Origin: Irpex lacteus
Taxonomy: Eukaryota > Basidiomycota > Agaricomycetes > Polyporales > Irpicaceae
Assembly (NCBI GenBank): GCA_001986395.2
Contig: MQVO02000145.1
Location: 1 to 22,294, forward strand
Direction of reading: 5' to 3'
Length of the DNA stretch: 22,294 nucleotides
Position 1 is the stretch's first letter. Each line of letters opens with the position of its first letter. The position numbers and the translations under genes are program-made. The notes under the pieces are model-generated. The model had not been told where the DNA came from. It made no database searches and was given only the letters and a program-made list of their open reading frames with translations. This document shows, piece by piece, positions 1 to 10,645 of the stretch.

Positions 1-2224
1 CATCGTCAGCGCCGACGGCAAAGGCTTCCTCAAGGGCCTAGGACTGTGGTTCGCGCTTGCAATACGAGTACGTACACAAATACGATGGTTGTACCGCTAG
101 CTGCAGGGATTCTCGCATTGAACGACGGCTGACCGACTCGCTAGATCCACCATTTGCAAGCGAAACTATCTCTGCGAATGCGCACCCGTCTCACGCGTTA
201 TACACATGAATCTATATCTCTCCTCCGCTCCTGACCTCAGATACTATCGAGTAGGTCAGGAAGGTGGGCTCGAAGGGGTGGACCAATACATCACGTCAGA
301 CATCTCGGGTTCTGTGACGCCTTCTCGCAAGTCTAGTAAGTATGACCATCGTTCACCAATGCCAGTGTGTACAGAGCTGAACCACTGCTCCAGCGGGAAC
401 GTACTTAAACCGTCACTCGACCTTCTTCTCTTTACTTCCCAGCTCTCGCGTACCCTGGGCGTCCGCGGTACCATATTGCTCTTCGGGAACTATTACGTCA
501 CAGCACGCATACTTCGCGCAGTTACGCCCGCATTTGGTCGTCTGGCTGCTGTGGAAGCACGACTGGAGGGCGAGTACCGCGCGGGTATGGGGCGTGTTGG
601 GCGGGACAGTGAGGAGGTCGCATTCTATAATGGCGGTGCCAGGGAACGGGACATCCTATGGAGGGCGTATCTCAGGCTTATAAAGCACATTAACTCTATT
701 TATAAGGTAAGCGTCACATTCTTCTTGCCCATTTTCTTAGTCCGAACTCACTATCAGTGACATGCATAGATTCGGATTGCGTATGAGTGGACAGAGGACT
801 ATGTCATCAAGTACCTATGGAGTGCAGCCGGCTACGGATTGATCTCCATCCCTGTGCTGCTCACGAGAAGAAAGCGCAACGTTGGTACACAAGCACCTGG
901 TTTACCAGATGAACGGGCGAACAACGAAGTAGCCAACCGTACAGAAAGTAAGTTTACGAGCATCGCGCGCTACTCACAATCTGAACAAAACATCCTTAGC
1001 CTATATCTCCTCCAGACGTCTTTTACTGTCACTAGCAGATGCGGGTGGTCGTCTCATGTACGCCTACAAAGACCTCCTCGAGCTCGCTGGCCTTACCACC
1101 CGCCTATACACCCTCCTCTCGACTCTCCACAACCTCAAACCCCTTCCGACAGCCACTTCCGACTCCGTCGCCACAGACAAAGTCGAACTCTCGCACGTCG
1201 ATGTTGCCGTTCCGCAAAACAGCATAACGACGACAGCACCAACGTTCCCCCGCTAGTCCTTGTCAGAGACCTCTCACTGTCCCTGAAACCTGGGGATCAC
1301 CTCATGATCACCGGCAGCAACGGTGTAGGCAAAACAAGCGTCGCCCGCGTCATCGCAGGTCTCTGGGCCGGCCGAGCTCACCTAACTCTACCAGACGCAC
1401 TACTGATTCGCACTCTGTCGCCGCCACCACCCTCGTCTCCCGACCAGCAGGCAAGAAAGGCGTGTTTGTTGTACCCCAGCGGAGCTACATGGTCTCAGGA
1501 AGCCTCCTTGACCAAATTATCTATCCGGACTCGTACGCCGAGTTTGTGGAGAGTGGACGGACGGAAGAGGAGTTGGGTGGGATATTGGAGGCGGTGAGTT
1601 TGGGGTATTTGCCGAAGAGGGAGGGTGGGTGGTATACGAGGAAGGAGTGGAGGGACGTGTTGAGTGGGGGTGAGAAGCAAAGGGTGCGTGTATATGTTTT
1701 TGTCTCGGATTTTAGATGACTGTGATGCTCAACCTTTTATCATCTTTCGGAGTAGATGGCAATGGCTAGGGTGTTCTACCATAGGCCCAAGTTTGCCGTT
1801 CTCGACGGTAAGTATTTCCTGCCCTCTTCATGGCAATACTTGTCTGATTACGCATCCCTACCGTAGAATGTACGAGTGCGGTCTCGAGTGATGTGGAAGG
1901 TCGGATGTACGAACACGCGAAGTCATTGGGAATAACCCTAATTACTATCTCTCTTCGGTATGTCTTCAACCGCTCTCTTTCGCCTTCAGCATGTTCATAG
2001 GCCTATTTCTCGATAGACCATCTCTCGCAAAGTTCCACACTCATCTCCTTACAATTAATGGCGATGTTGACGGATCCTGGACGCTTTCCCAGGTTGGAAC
2101 GGCGGAGGAGAGGATGGAGCTTGACAGGGAGATCGTTGCTATTGAGGAGAGACTGGCTGAAGTTGAGGGATGGGAACGGAGAGTTAAGGAATTGACCAAG
2201 GCATTGAGTGCTCAGGACGTATGA
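1..2224 (+). pseudogene. Peroxisomal fatty-acyl ABC transporter (ABCD/PXA family), 3' part, frameshifted
   Basis: The 3' part of a half- or full-size ABCD transporter, which in this family imports long-chain acyl-CoA into peroxisomes. The window opens inside the membrane domain. Readable blocks are a loop with 'TRLTRYTHE' and 'GVDQYITSDIS', then 'EWTEDYVIKYLWSAAGYG', a Walker A 'GSNGVGKTS' near 1315-1342, the signature 'LSGGEKQR' at about 1660-1683, Walker B 'FAVLDE' (1790-1868, split by an intron), and a C-terminal coiled coil ending at the stop 2222-2224. Introns with good GT-AG ends are 88-144, 336-393, 707-769, 948-999, 1684-1755, 1808-1866 and 1958-2016. The frame is broken near 65, 208-211, 308, 1215-1250 and 1395-1412, and repairing each restores family-like sequence on both sides. 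From 1462 onwards the reading is clean. It is most likely a pseudogene; uncorrected sequencing indels are the alternative. Family assignment is firm, inactivity less so. Confidence 0.8.
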
Positions 2225-2907
2225 GACTACCAATATACCATTAGGATCTGTAAAACAGCCTAATCTGGAGTTGTAAGAATACCAAACCCTCGTACTACTG
2301 AGTGCCCCTTATCCCGGTGTCGTCCACCGAGCTGAAACTCCAAGGTTGGAGGCGTCTCCAGTCACTCGTATCCGGCGCAACGAAACAGTAGGTTAGAATT
2401 TGATCTCGTGTCTCGGGTAATGATTGATACTACTACGCTACAAATGTCGACGTGAAAAATGGTATAATGGTGAAGTCCAATACAAGTGCGGTCCATGAAT
2501 GAACGTGGGTGAACATGGATGAACGGAAATTAAGACGTTCCAGACAGTAAAGTTCGCCAACCAGGGCTTCAAAACAGCAACAACCTCCAATCGAACCATA
2601 CTCCATAGGTAAGATTGCTCTTCCTTCATCCTCTCCTCCTCTCGTACTCCTACAATCCCTCCGAATAATCGACAGCAATAATTTAGCGCGTGTCCTCAAG
2701 GACAACAAAGTGCGTTGGGAGATCCCGGAAAAGAAGTGGGCGATGATATCCCAAGCTGACGGGCAAAACGCACAAGTGCGTTAGCAAGCCTCGGTATGCG
2801 AGGCTGAGTGGATGTGGCTGAGTAACCAAGTTCATCGTCAGTTCCAGAAAAGATGCTTACAAGGTGGATAAGAATATGACTTACATGGCGTGGCTCGCAC
2901 GAATAGC
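2225..2907. other. Intergenic, no gene seen
   Basis: This stretch lies between the ABC transporter stop and the pheromone stop and has only short, unconvincing reading frames. The part next to 2907 probably carries the 3' untranslated region of the pheromone gene. Several donor-like GTAAG sequences on the minus strand near 2846-2885 could be splice sites in that untranslated region. No repeats or RNA genes were recognised. Confidence 0.5.
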
Positions 2908-3027
2908 CTATACGATGATGCATTTGCACACGGACGCAGACTTGGACTCTTCGTCGACAGGCATCTGCTCTTCAGGGAGCGGTGATGCGATGAAGAAAGG
3001 CTCGAGAGTGTTGGTGAAGGTGTCCAT
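2908..3027 (-). CDS. Probable lipopeptide mating pheromone precursor (CaaX type)
   Basis: An uninterrupted 39-residue frame that starts 'MDTFTNTLEP' and ends 'CKCIIV' directly before TAG. Basidiomycete B-type pheromone precursors have this layout: 35-60 residues, an 'MD-x-F' start, a polar acidic middle, and a terminal CaaX box. In that family the CaaX cysteine (here C36) is farnesylated, the last three residues are removed, and N-terminal cleavage beside a charged pair releases a peptide of about 9-14 residues. Here the acidic D25-E26-E27 cluster lies 9-11 residues before C36 and could be that site (inference). The start has an A at -3 and a TATA box lies 142 bp upstream. No STE3-like receptor is visible in the window. 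Such genes are too short for usual gene finders. A chance reading frame is the main alternative, but both diagnostic ends occur together. Confidence 0.72.
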   Translation of the reverse strand: MDTFTNTLEPFFIASPLPEEQMPVDEESKSASVCKCIIV

Positions 3028-4107
3028 GGTAGAATAGAACGATCGTTCGTCGATGTGATCTAAGAATTGAAGTCTAAAGACCGAGTACCAACGTCGGGCG
3101 ACGAGTAGTGGGGAGGGTGGGGGTAGCGCTGCTGCAGGGTGAGCTGTTCTCTGTGCTGCATTGATCGTCTTTATACAGTCACCAAGAGCTCACAGACAAT
3201 AGGGCCTGAAAAACATCTCACAGGCATTCACAGGCATGCTGTGCCGACGCACGGGTCAACTCGTTGTGGTTGACAACGGCAAAAGGGACATGCTCGTGTG
3301 TGTGCACAAAAGACGATGGTCACATAAGCGCCGGTCTTATTGTGTCGTGTACGCCGTCGGTTGGGCGGCGGTGGAAGAATTACAGATCTATAGAAGAGCG
3401 AGTGTATACGTCGCAATGCATCCTGTCAGAGATGCCGAAGAGATTGCCCTGAGGATACAATGCGAATCAGCGACGGTCGGGACTTGGGATTTAGGAGTCA
3501 AAGGAGAGCGCACCAGACAATACCATGGACACCGACTATCTGAACTAGGCGGGTCATTCTACAAATTAGCTGCGGGTGTCTCGGTATGCATAGCGCTGCG
3601 CACGCATGTGTAAATCGTGTTATCACTGTCTTTCTGCTGAAGACAATAGTCGTGGCCGCACCGAATGAGGTGTAGCAAGATTCAAGTGTTATATTGGGCA
3701 AGGCGGGTACACCATGACCAGCGCGCATATACGGCGTATGATATTTACTATAGCCCAATTGTTTGTGGTTCGCGATGTACCGTACGATACGTCCGGTGGC
3801 ATGTCTTGTGCCTGTTGAAAGTGAGCATGCTTTCAACTGCACTACAAAGAATTAGATGACGTGAGCTTACCCATAGCGGTGAGTATTGCAGTAATAAAGC
3901 AATGCACTCTAATGTCATGATGATACTAATGAAACCTGGAGGAAGGGTGCCTCTGGAAGAACGAATACATGCATGAATTGGGGACTCCGCCACCTCTTCT
4001 TTCCTAATCAAGAGCGCTTGGCACCATGTGCCCGATTCGGAAACTAGAGTAGTTGGAACATGATAGTCTCGTGACCAGACGGATTGGGACGGCGGACTTC
4101 GAAAAAC
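3028..4107. other. Intergenic, pheromone promoter and unassigned DNA
   Basis: About 1.1 kb between the pheromone start and the left inverted repeat. The first 200 bp are the likely pheromone promoter. Reading frames of 125 and 156 residues exist on opposite strands but have no recognisable motifs and biased, non-protein-like composition. Nothing else was identified. Confidence 0.5.
3169..3175 (-). promoter_or_regulatory. TATA box of the pheromone gene
   Basis: TATAAAG on the minus strand, 142 bp upstream of the pheromone ATG. The pyrimidine-rich stretch between them (CCCCCACCCTCCCC) would suit a strongly expressed fungal gene. Position and match support it; transcription start is unknown. 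Confidence 0.5.
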
Positions 4108-4260
4108 ATGGGAGAGCGAGCCTAGCCAACCGTCTGGAGTCTTTGGTAGAGAGGGGTGTAGATCAATCCGGATCAAATGAGCTAGGTACCCAAGGTTTGC
4201 CACGTGGGGGCTTCCCACCCAATCGGAGAGGCGGTCAGGATCTCCGGGGCGCGTAGATTA
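4108..4260. repeat. Left inverted repeat of the DUF6589/helicase unit
   Basis: Reverse-complemented, 4145-4172 matches 10699-10726 over 28 bases without mismatch (it starts TCCGGATTGATCTACACCCC). Similarity continues outward with mismatches and a gap to about 4108. A second block at 4231-4260 resembles 10646-10673 (shared GCGCCC and AGATC-TGAC). The spacer between the blocks is about 30 bp longer here than on the right. It lies 95 bp or more upstream of the DUF6589 start and probably contains that gene's promoter. Confidence 0.75.
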
Positions 4261-4354
4261 GATGGCATGTAACGTACTTTGTATCTTTTGCTTCAATACC
4301 ACAACCTCCTCGTACATCCTTCCCCGCTTGTCCCCCTCGTGTCCCTCTGCCAAA

Positions 4355-7221
4355 ATGATGGAAGACTATGAAGAAGACTTCGACGACGAGTATTTCTACG
4401 GCCCAGACGACGAAAATATCGACGAACTTCCGGCAATACTCCAGCCCATGCCAGAACCAGAGTTGGACGCCATACACAAAGTCGGACGCGAAAAGCATCG
4501 AGGACCCCTTGGGCGAATGTACTTCTGCCGCGAGCGACTAGAGAGGATGAGCCATATCGAGATTGCTCGAGAGCTCCAGAAGGTCATCGACGTGATGGCG
4601 GAGATGGGGTGGGATATTGTGAATTTCCTGCACTTTCTAAGCTGGAACCTCGACATCCCCCCCGACTTGATGCACGAGCTTTCAGTTATCAAGTAAGTAC
4701 TCATTTCTACTCATATTACATACCATTCTAACTAAGAGCTAGGTATGCACGCACGTCGCTCATGATTTGTCCCCAGCTGGCAGGGATACTTGCTCACTGG
4801 CTCAAGCCTCCCAGAACGCGAGCGAAGGGTATTCGAACGCGAGGAGCAAAGGACACACTGGAGAAGTGGGCCGTCGAGAACGTCACAACGCGCATCAAGC
4901 AAGAGATGAAGACGTTCTCGCCCAACTTCTACTCGCCTCCTGCTGAAGTCACGGAAGAGATGCTGCTCAACACGCATTTGAAGGACGACATCAAACTCTC
5001 GAAGGAACTGATGCCTACGTTCTGGGAGACCATGACCACCCTCGCACGTACCCCTCGTCAAGTCAGGACTGGGAAATACAAAGACCACGAGCCGGTGAGT
5101 GCATATATGCGCTAAAATACGAGCATATACTCACTGTTTCGTAGCGCATCTTCATGGTCGCCTCCATCCTTCAGTACAATCGCTCACAGACCTTCTGTCG
5201 ATACCAGAAGGAAATGAGCGTATACATGAAGGCGTGTGGACTTGGTGGCAAGGCAAACGACACTACCCACCTGTTCGGGTTCACGATGAGCTCGAGCTGG
5301 ATCAACAAGGGGATCGTTTACCTCTCCAAAGACAATCGACGACGCCTACACGAGGACATGAAGATCTACTACATCTTCGGCGGCCACGACAACCTCAACA
5401 TCGGCTTCAGGGTCTACGAGATGCGAATGGACCGGTCTTCGCACTTCGACAGCGGCACCACTGCAACGGTATACATTATTAAGGACCTCAACTTCGTTCG
5501 TCCCTGCCGCACCAAGTACCTCGCTCAGCGCGCCATAGGGTGTCGCAATCCCATTCGAGCTCGCGACGTCTTCAAGGCTGAAGTCGCAGCTACCCCTCGT
5601 CTTCTCGAGCAGAACGTCTACATCATCAAGACGTTCCTCACCATGCACCCCTCCTTCTGCGCTTTCAATGCCCAGAACATCGACAACCCTCTGTTCCAAC
5701 GTCCCCCTCAAGTCATGCAGCTTCCAACTGGTCCTGAGCACGCTACCTGCCAGTACATGCTCGATACTGTACACATGGAGGAAGCCTCGCAGGAAGGGAA
5801 CAGACAGGTCCTCGAGGAATGGCTTCGACAGCTTGAGCTCGACGGAGAGCGCGGACGCAAGGACAGGGACTCCGACCGCCTTCTCATCTGGCTAGGCGAC
5901 CAACTCACCACAATCCGCATTCGATTCGTCAAGAGGGACCGCTCACAAGACATGAACTTCATGCAGAGGTTCGAACAGTTCGTCGAGCACTTCGGCTGGT
6001 TCCACGCGCAACTCGCAGAAGAGTTCTCCTTACACAAGCAGTACTTTGGAACGACGTCTGGACTCGGCTTCAAGCACGCCTTTACCAACATGGGACGCAA
6101 GGGACTTGACAAGGCGACGACGCAAGGGAACTTTCACTACGGGTTCCGCGAAGGTTTGAAGCACACGGCCGAAGCTCGATTCCGCGACATATGGTGCAAG
6201 GTCTCAGGAGTCGAGACGATCGAAGAACTCAACAAATTCACTCCTGAGAAGCTCGACGAGTTGGCCCGCAAGATCGCGAAGGAGTACGCATCTACTGGAG
6301 CTCTCGAGGACCTCAGACGAAAACGCGTTTGGCAAAGGGACGAGAAGTTCGAGTTCAGTGTCCAGTTCTGCCGGGATCTCCTCAACTATCTCAACCTCGA
6401 CGACGCTATCAAGTCCGGAGACGTTGGGAGAATGGAGCTTCTGCTCCCTCGATTGCTCTTTCGATATCACGGAGGTGGGAGCCACAACTACTCGCACGAA
6501 TCCCTCGAAGTTCTGCAAGGTTTATGGCGCGAGTGGGACCCTGTTCTCAGGTATGTGTCTTGCTCTTACAGTGCGCTCGCTATCTTATCTTATCTATGAC
6601 ATAGGTCCACGATGGTACGCTTCTGCTGGCTCGCGAACACTACGGGGCACAAGTTCAACTTCCTCGCGTTCGACATGGTTCAGGAGCACAACGTGCGGGA
6701 TCTGAAGGTATGTACAGGCTTATATCGACGCCAATGCATGTGCTAATTATCTATAACAGTCTATCTTTAACATACACGGTCCCTACGCGACATGGGAATA
6801 TATCAAGAGGATATCTGCGTCGATTCCGACGCAGAGGAAGCTCAAGGATCATGTCGAAAGGGAGTTCAACCATTTCCGTCGAGGGAAGACTCACACCAGA
6901 CCCAACCACGAGAAGGACGTCGCAGGGCTTCAAGGGATCTACGACAAAGAGAAGGCTCACGTTTACAAGCCCGGGAGAAAGCTCGCGGACGCTGACAAGG
7001 CCAAGGACTTCCTGGCAATGGGGTCGAACCCGGAGAGCCTTCAAGGTATGATGACGCGATGGGCGAAGTCTCGAGTCGTTGAGAAGGCGACTACTGATAA
7101 TTGGGAGACTGCTGAAGAGGTTTTGAAACGACTCAAAGAGGAGAGGGAGCGCGATGCAGAGCAAGAGCGGGATCAGGCTGAAGAGCAGGCTATGGAGGTT
7201 GAGGTTGTAGAAGGCGAATAG
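4355..7221 (+). CDS. DUF6589 domain protein, candidate transposase-like enzyme
   Basis: Five exons, 4355-4692, 4743-5094, 5145-6550, 6605-6707 and 6760-7221, joined by four 50-54 bp GT-AG introns, encode 886 residues without a break. The N-terminus is acidic (MEDYEEDFDDE) and the C-terminus ends in a charged helix. The central region matches what I recall of DUF6589: 'GGHDNLNIGF' (about 310-319), 'WLGDQLTTIRIR' (479-490), 'GWFHAQLAEEFSLHKQYFG' (514-532) and 'HTAEARFRDIW' (570-580). The family has no established function. D312 in 'HDN' and D482 in 'GDQLT' could be the first two acidic residues of an RNase H-type active site (inference). The second ATG of an ATG-ATG pair could also serve as start; an in-frame ATG at 4262 would add 31 residues but abuts the repeat. 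Its 3' end faces the helicase gene across 61 bp. Confidence 0.82.
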
Positions 7222-7282
7222 ATAGTGTATCTTGTACAGTATAATATCATTAAGACGTCCAGAGGTACATTTAATGCGTTTA

Positions 7283-10200
7283 CTAGTGCGTACTACCACT
7301 CTGAGAGCCTGGTGTGCGAGGATATGTGTTGGGATCTTGTGGGGGAAGGCGTGAGCTCGAAGCAACAGGTGTGAAGGGCGGTGTGGGGTATGTGTAGCCT
7401 ACAGGAGTCGATAAAGTACGTATAGGAGTAGAGGGCGAGGGAAGGGAAGCTGAATAAGGAGTGTGTTGAGAGTAATAAGGAGTATGATGAGCGTAATAAG
7501 GCGCGTGAGCGATAGGAGAAAGAGGGGGAGCTTGCATTTGACTTGCAGATCGAATGGGGCGTGGTATAGGGCGCGGTGCAGGTCGTTGCTGAGGGATCAG
7601 TGCTGGAGGGGGCATCAGTTGGTTCGCTTGTACTTGCATAGCAGGCTGAGCATGACGATAGTGAGGGTAGGAAGGGTGTGTAGGCGTTGAGGGGCTTGTA
7701 TGATATGCAGGAGGCGTAGGGAGAGGGTTAACAGGCGTCGAAGAGCGCAGAGGCGTAGTGGGAGCAGTTGCAGGTGACTGATATTGCGTCCAGTGCTTCA
7801 AGGCTTCCTGGTGTTCTTCCGCTTTCTTCTTAGCTGTTTCGTTTCGCTTTTGTTCGAGGTTCTCTGCGTCTCGTTTGATCTTCTTCTCGGCAGACTCTAG
7901 GCGTTTGGCTTCTGCTCGTGCTGCCTTCTCAGCCTCGTTCTGCGCGACCCATTCACCATCGACTTGCGCTATCTTATCGAGGACGACTTGTCCCATCTCT
8001 TCAGCAAAGTCCCAGTCAGGTAAAGCCACTTCTAGATCAGCCATAGTCTTAATCTTAGTCTGAGATGCGAGAGCGTTCAAGATGTTGTCAGGTAGCATAG
8101 CCATAGCAGTGAACATAGTGTCGCCATAGTTTTCGCGCCAGAACTTGTATCGTAGAGTCTCTAGTGCTTTCTTAACGTTCTTGTATCGATCTTTGACGCG
8201 ATTCTTGAGTGGTTTTGCTTCAGGATCCGCCGAGGGCATAGGAATGACAACCTTTGGAGGTTTGGGCTGCTTGATCAGCCTTTCCTCGAGTTCGTCGATC
8301 AGCTTGAGGATTATCTTGTCGTGGTCGTCTAGCACTGATCCAGATACCGTCAGAGGGTTCGCTGCACTGTCCCCCTTGCTAAGGAGGCAGTTATCGCAGC
8401 AAGACACGTTCATCTCTGTAAAAGTAGCCTAATTAGAACTGATGCGAAAGAGCTCAGCAGTACGCACCTCGGAAGGGAGGGGGGCTGTCGAATGCCTTCA
8501 TAGTCACCGCCCTTCGACACTTCAATGTCATACAGAGCTCCCGCATGTCCTCATCGACGTGCTTGCGGTATTCTACAGGCTCTCCTCCGAGACTAGCTTC
8601 CTGGGCGGCAATAGGGTCAGTGACCTCACTTGCAGGCGGATCAGCAAGCTCGGGGATCAGGGGTGCCTGATTATCGTCCGGTTCCTGATCTTCGAGGTTA
8701 TCTCCGTCCGCAAGTTCTTCCAGAAGGCGTTTGCGTTTGAGTTGCGGTGATAAGATAACCTCGGAAGCTTCTTCCTTGATGGTGACTTGTTGAACCTTCG
8801 CCTGAGCTGATGTACTCGCCTTCGCCTTCCCCTTGTCCTTTGGTGCTTGCTTGTTGGCTTTCTCGTCATCTTGGGTACCTGTAGGTGCGTTCTCGATTGC
8901 CTTCTCTTTTCCCTTACCCTTACCCTTTGCACCTTTCGCCGGTTTCTTCGGTTCTTTGCGCACAATCACTTGGAACACTGACGGTTCCGCAAAGAGCAGC
9001 GCATAGGCTGGCTCTCCATCTCGTCCGGCTCGACCTGCATGTTGTTGCCATTGGAGAAGGTTCCTTGGGCAGCCAAACTGGATCACACGACGAATACGTG
9101 CGTCGATTCCCTACCATTTGTTACTTTAGCTGATCATACTCGTCAATCTCTGCAGATATTCGCACTTACCAGGCCTGTGGCTTCGGTCGAGACCAAGAGG
9201 CAAATCTTACCACCCAGAAACCTTGCCATGACGATTATCTTGACAGTGGGGTCGCGCGTTGCCATCATGAAGTCGACTTGGTCTCGATAAGGTGAGTCAG
9301 CAGGCAGCTTGCTCATGAGGTAGAGCCATATGTCGAGTACAGTCTCGCGCTCCTCTGCATAAACTAACGTTGGTATTAGAGGTTGAGGCGGGTCTTCTAA
9401 CGCTTCCTTGAGCAAGAAATCGAGGGCTTCGAAGTCGGTAGGTCCCTTGAGACGGCATACTATGGGCAGGACGTTGTGGCGCTCGCATCCGAGGTTGACA
9501 ACGAATCTCTTCGTTGGAAAGGACAGTTCCTCGATAATCTCCGCGAGCATTTCAGGAGTGAGAGTTGCCGTGCAGAAGAAGAGAGGTTTCGATGCCATGT
9601 GAGCCCTTGTGTCGTCTAACTTGCTGAAATCTGTCCTGAACTGAGGTCCCCACTCTAGGACGCAGTGGGCTTCGTCTATGACGATACCTATAACGTTGGA
9701 CATCCACTTGGGATCTCGAAGGAACTTCGAGAACCGTGCGTGCTTGAACATCATCTCCGGAGACGTTATAATGGCACGGATCTCTCCCTTCTCTAGGCTC
9801 TACAAGGTATTATACGTTAGTAAGTCACAGTTTCACGTTAACAGAGTCATATACGTACGTTGTGAAGTGTATCCGAGTACGTTTGACCATTCACAGCAGC
9901 TGCAGAGAGACCGTACTTGCGAAATCGCTTGGCCTGTGCAAAATATGTGTATAGGTCAGTAACAGTCGAATATATGCGTTCATTTTCACTTACATGATCG
10001 TCCTGAAGAGCATTAAGTGGAGATATGATGATAATCTTGCTCTTCATCTCGGGGTCTGCGAACAGGGGAAGCACGAAGGCCTCAGTCTTGCCTGAGCCGG
10101 TGGCACAGATCAGCCCTGTGTTCATTCCTAGTAAGAACGCCTCTGCGCAATCTTCTTGGTAAAAACGAGGCTTCATGCCGTCCCCGACACGAGCCATCTC

Positions 10201-10503
10201 CGTCTCCATGCGTAGTCTAGTCACGAATGTCGAATACTTGCGTTCTGGATCAATACTAGCTTCTTCCCTGGTCTCTCTAAGGTACTTGTAAGACTTCTGA
10301 TGCATTGGTGTCGCCGGACACCCAGGGGGAAGTATTTCCGGTTCATCTGGAGGTGGCTCTGGCTTCTCCTCAACGTCCATAATCACATCCAACGCATCCC
10401 ACAGCTCCTTCTCATCTTGCGGTTGAGGGGGTGGTGATTCTAGGCGCAGAGGAGGCTCTATTTCATCCAGTTCTGCGTTCTGGTCGTCTTCGGGCGCGTC
10501 CAT
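7283..10503 (-). CDS. RecQ-like DEAH-box DNA helicase
   Basis: Five exons on the minus strand, 10503-9994, 9933-9859, 9799-9170, 9110-8468 and 8415-7283, with introns of 52-60 bp, give an intact 996-residue protein. Superfamily 2 motifs appear in order: Walker A 'TGSGKT' (135-140), DEAH in 'VIDEAHCVLEW' (237-240), motif III 'CTAT' (271-274) and motif VI 'QHAGRAGRDG' (428-437). A RecQ-type zinc site follows, with C598, C603-RR and 'CCDNC' (625-629), the last completed across intron 4. Unusual parts are a Lys- and acidic-rich low-complexity insert of about 140 residues between motif VI and the zinc site, and a C-terminal coiled coil followed by a Pro/Ser/Tyr-rich tail of about 180 residues. No HRDC domain was seen. 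RecQ enzymes unwind DNA 3' to 5'. Within this unit it may help excision or replication of the element (inference). Confidence 0.88.
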
Positions 10504-10645
10504 TGTCGATAAAACTTGATATTATTGTGTTCTAATACTAATAGATGTAGTGGCGAAAGTTTCAGGAGAGAGGGACAAGAGATGGTCGAACGACGAGAAT
10601 GACATTGCAAGGTCGAGGCGAAGCTGATCTACACGCATACACGAA

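Noticed and set aside
947..1020. Apparent frameshift in the ABC transporter after the intron at 948
   Set aside because: The acceptor at 999 keeps the frame and yields 'YISSRRLLLSLADAG'; only the later AG suggested a break.
3236..3613. 125-residue plus-strand reading frame
   Set aside because: No recognisable motif and no splice partners; it overlaps likely pheromone promoter DNA.
3498..3842. Minus-strand frame ending in a CaaX-like 'CALL'
   Set aside because: At 114 residues with many internal cysteines and no MD-x-F start, it does not look like a pheromone precursor.
3748..4218. 156-residue minus-strand reading frame running into the left inverted repeat
   Set aside because: No family resemblance; it is explained by chance openness of the repeat's complementary strand.
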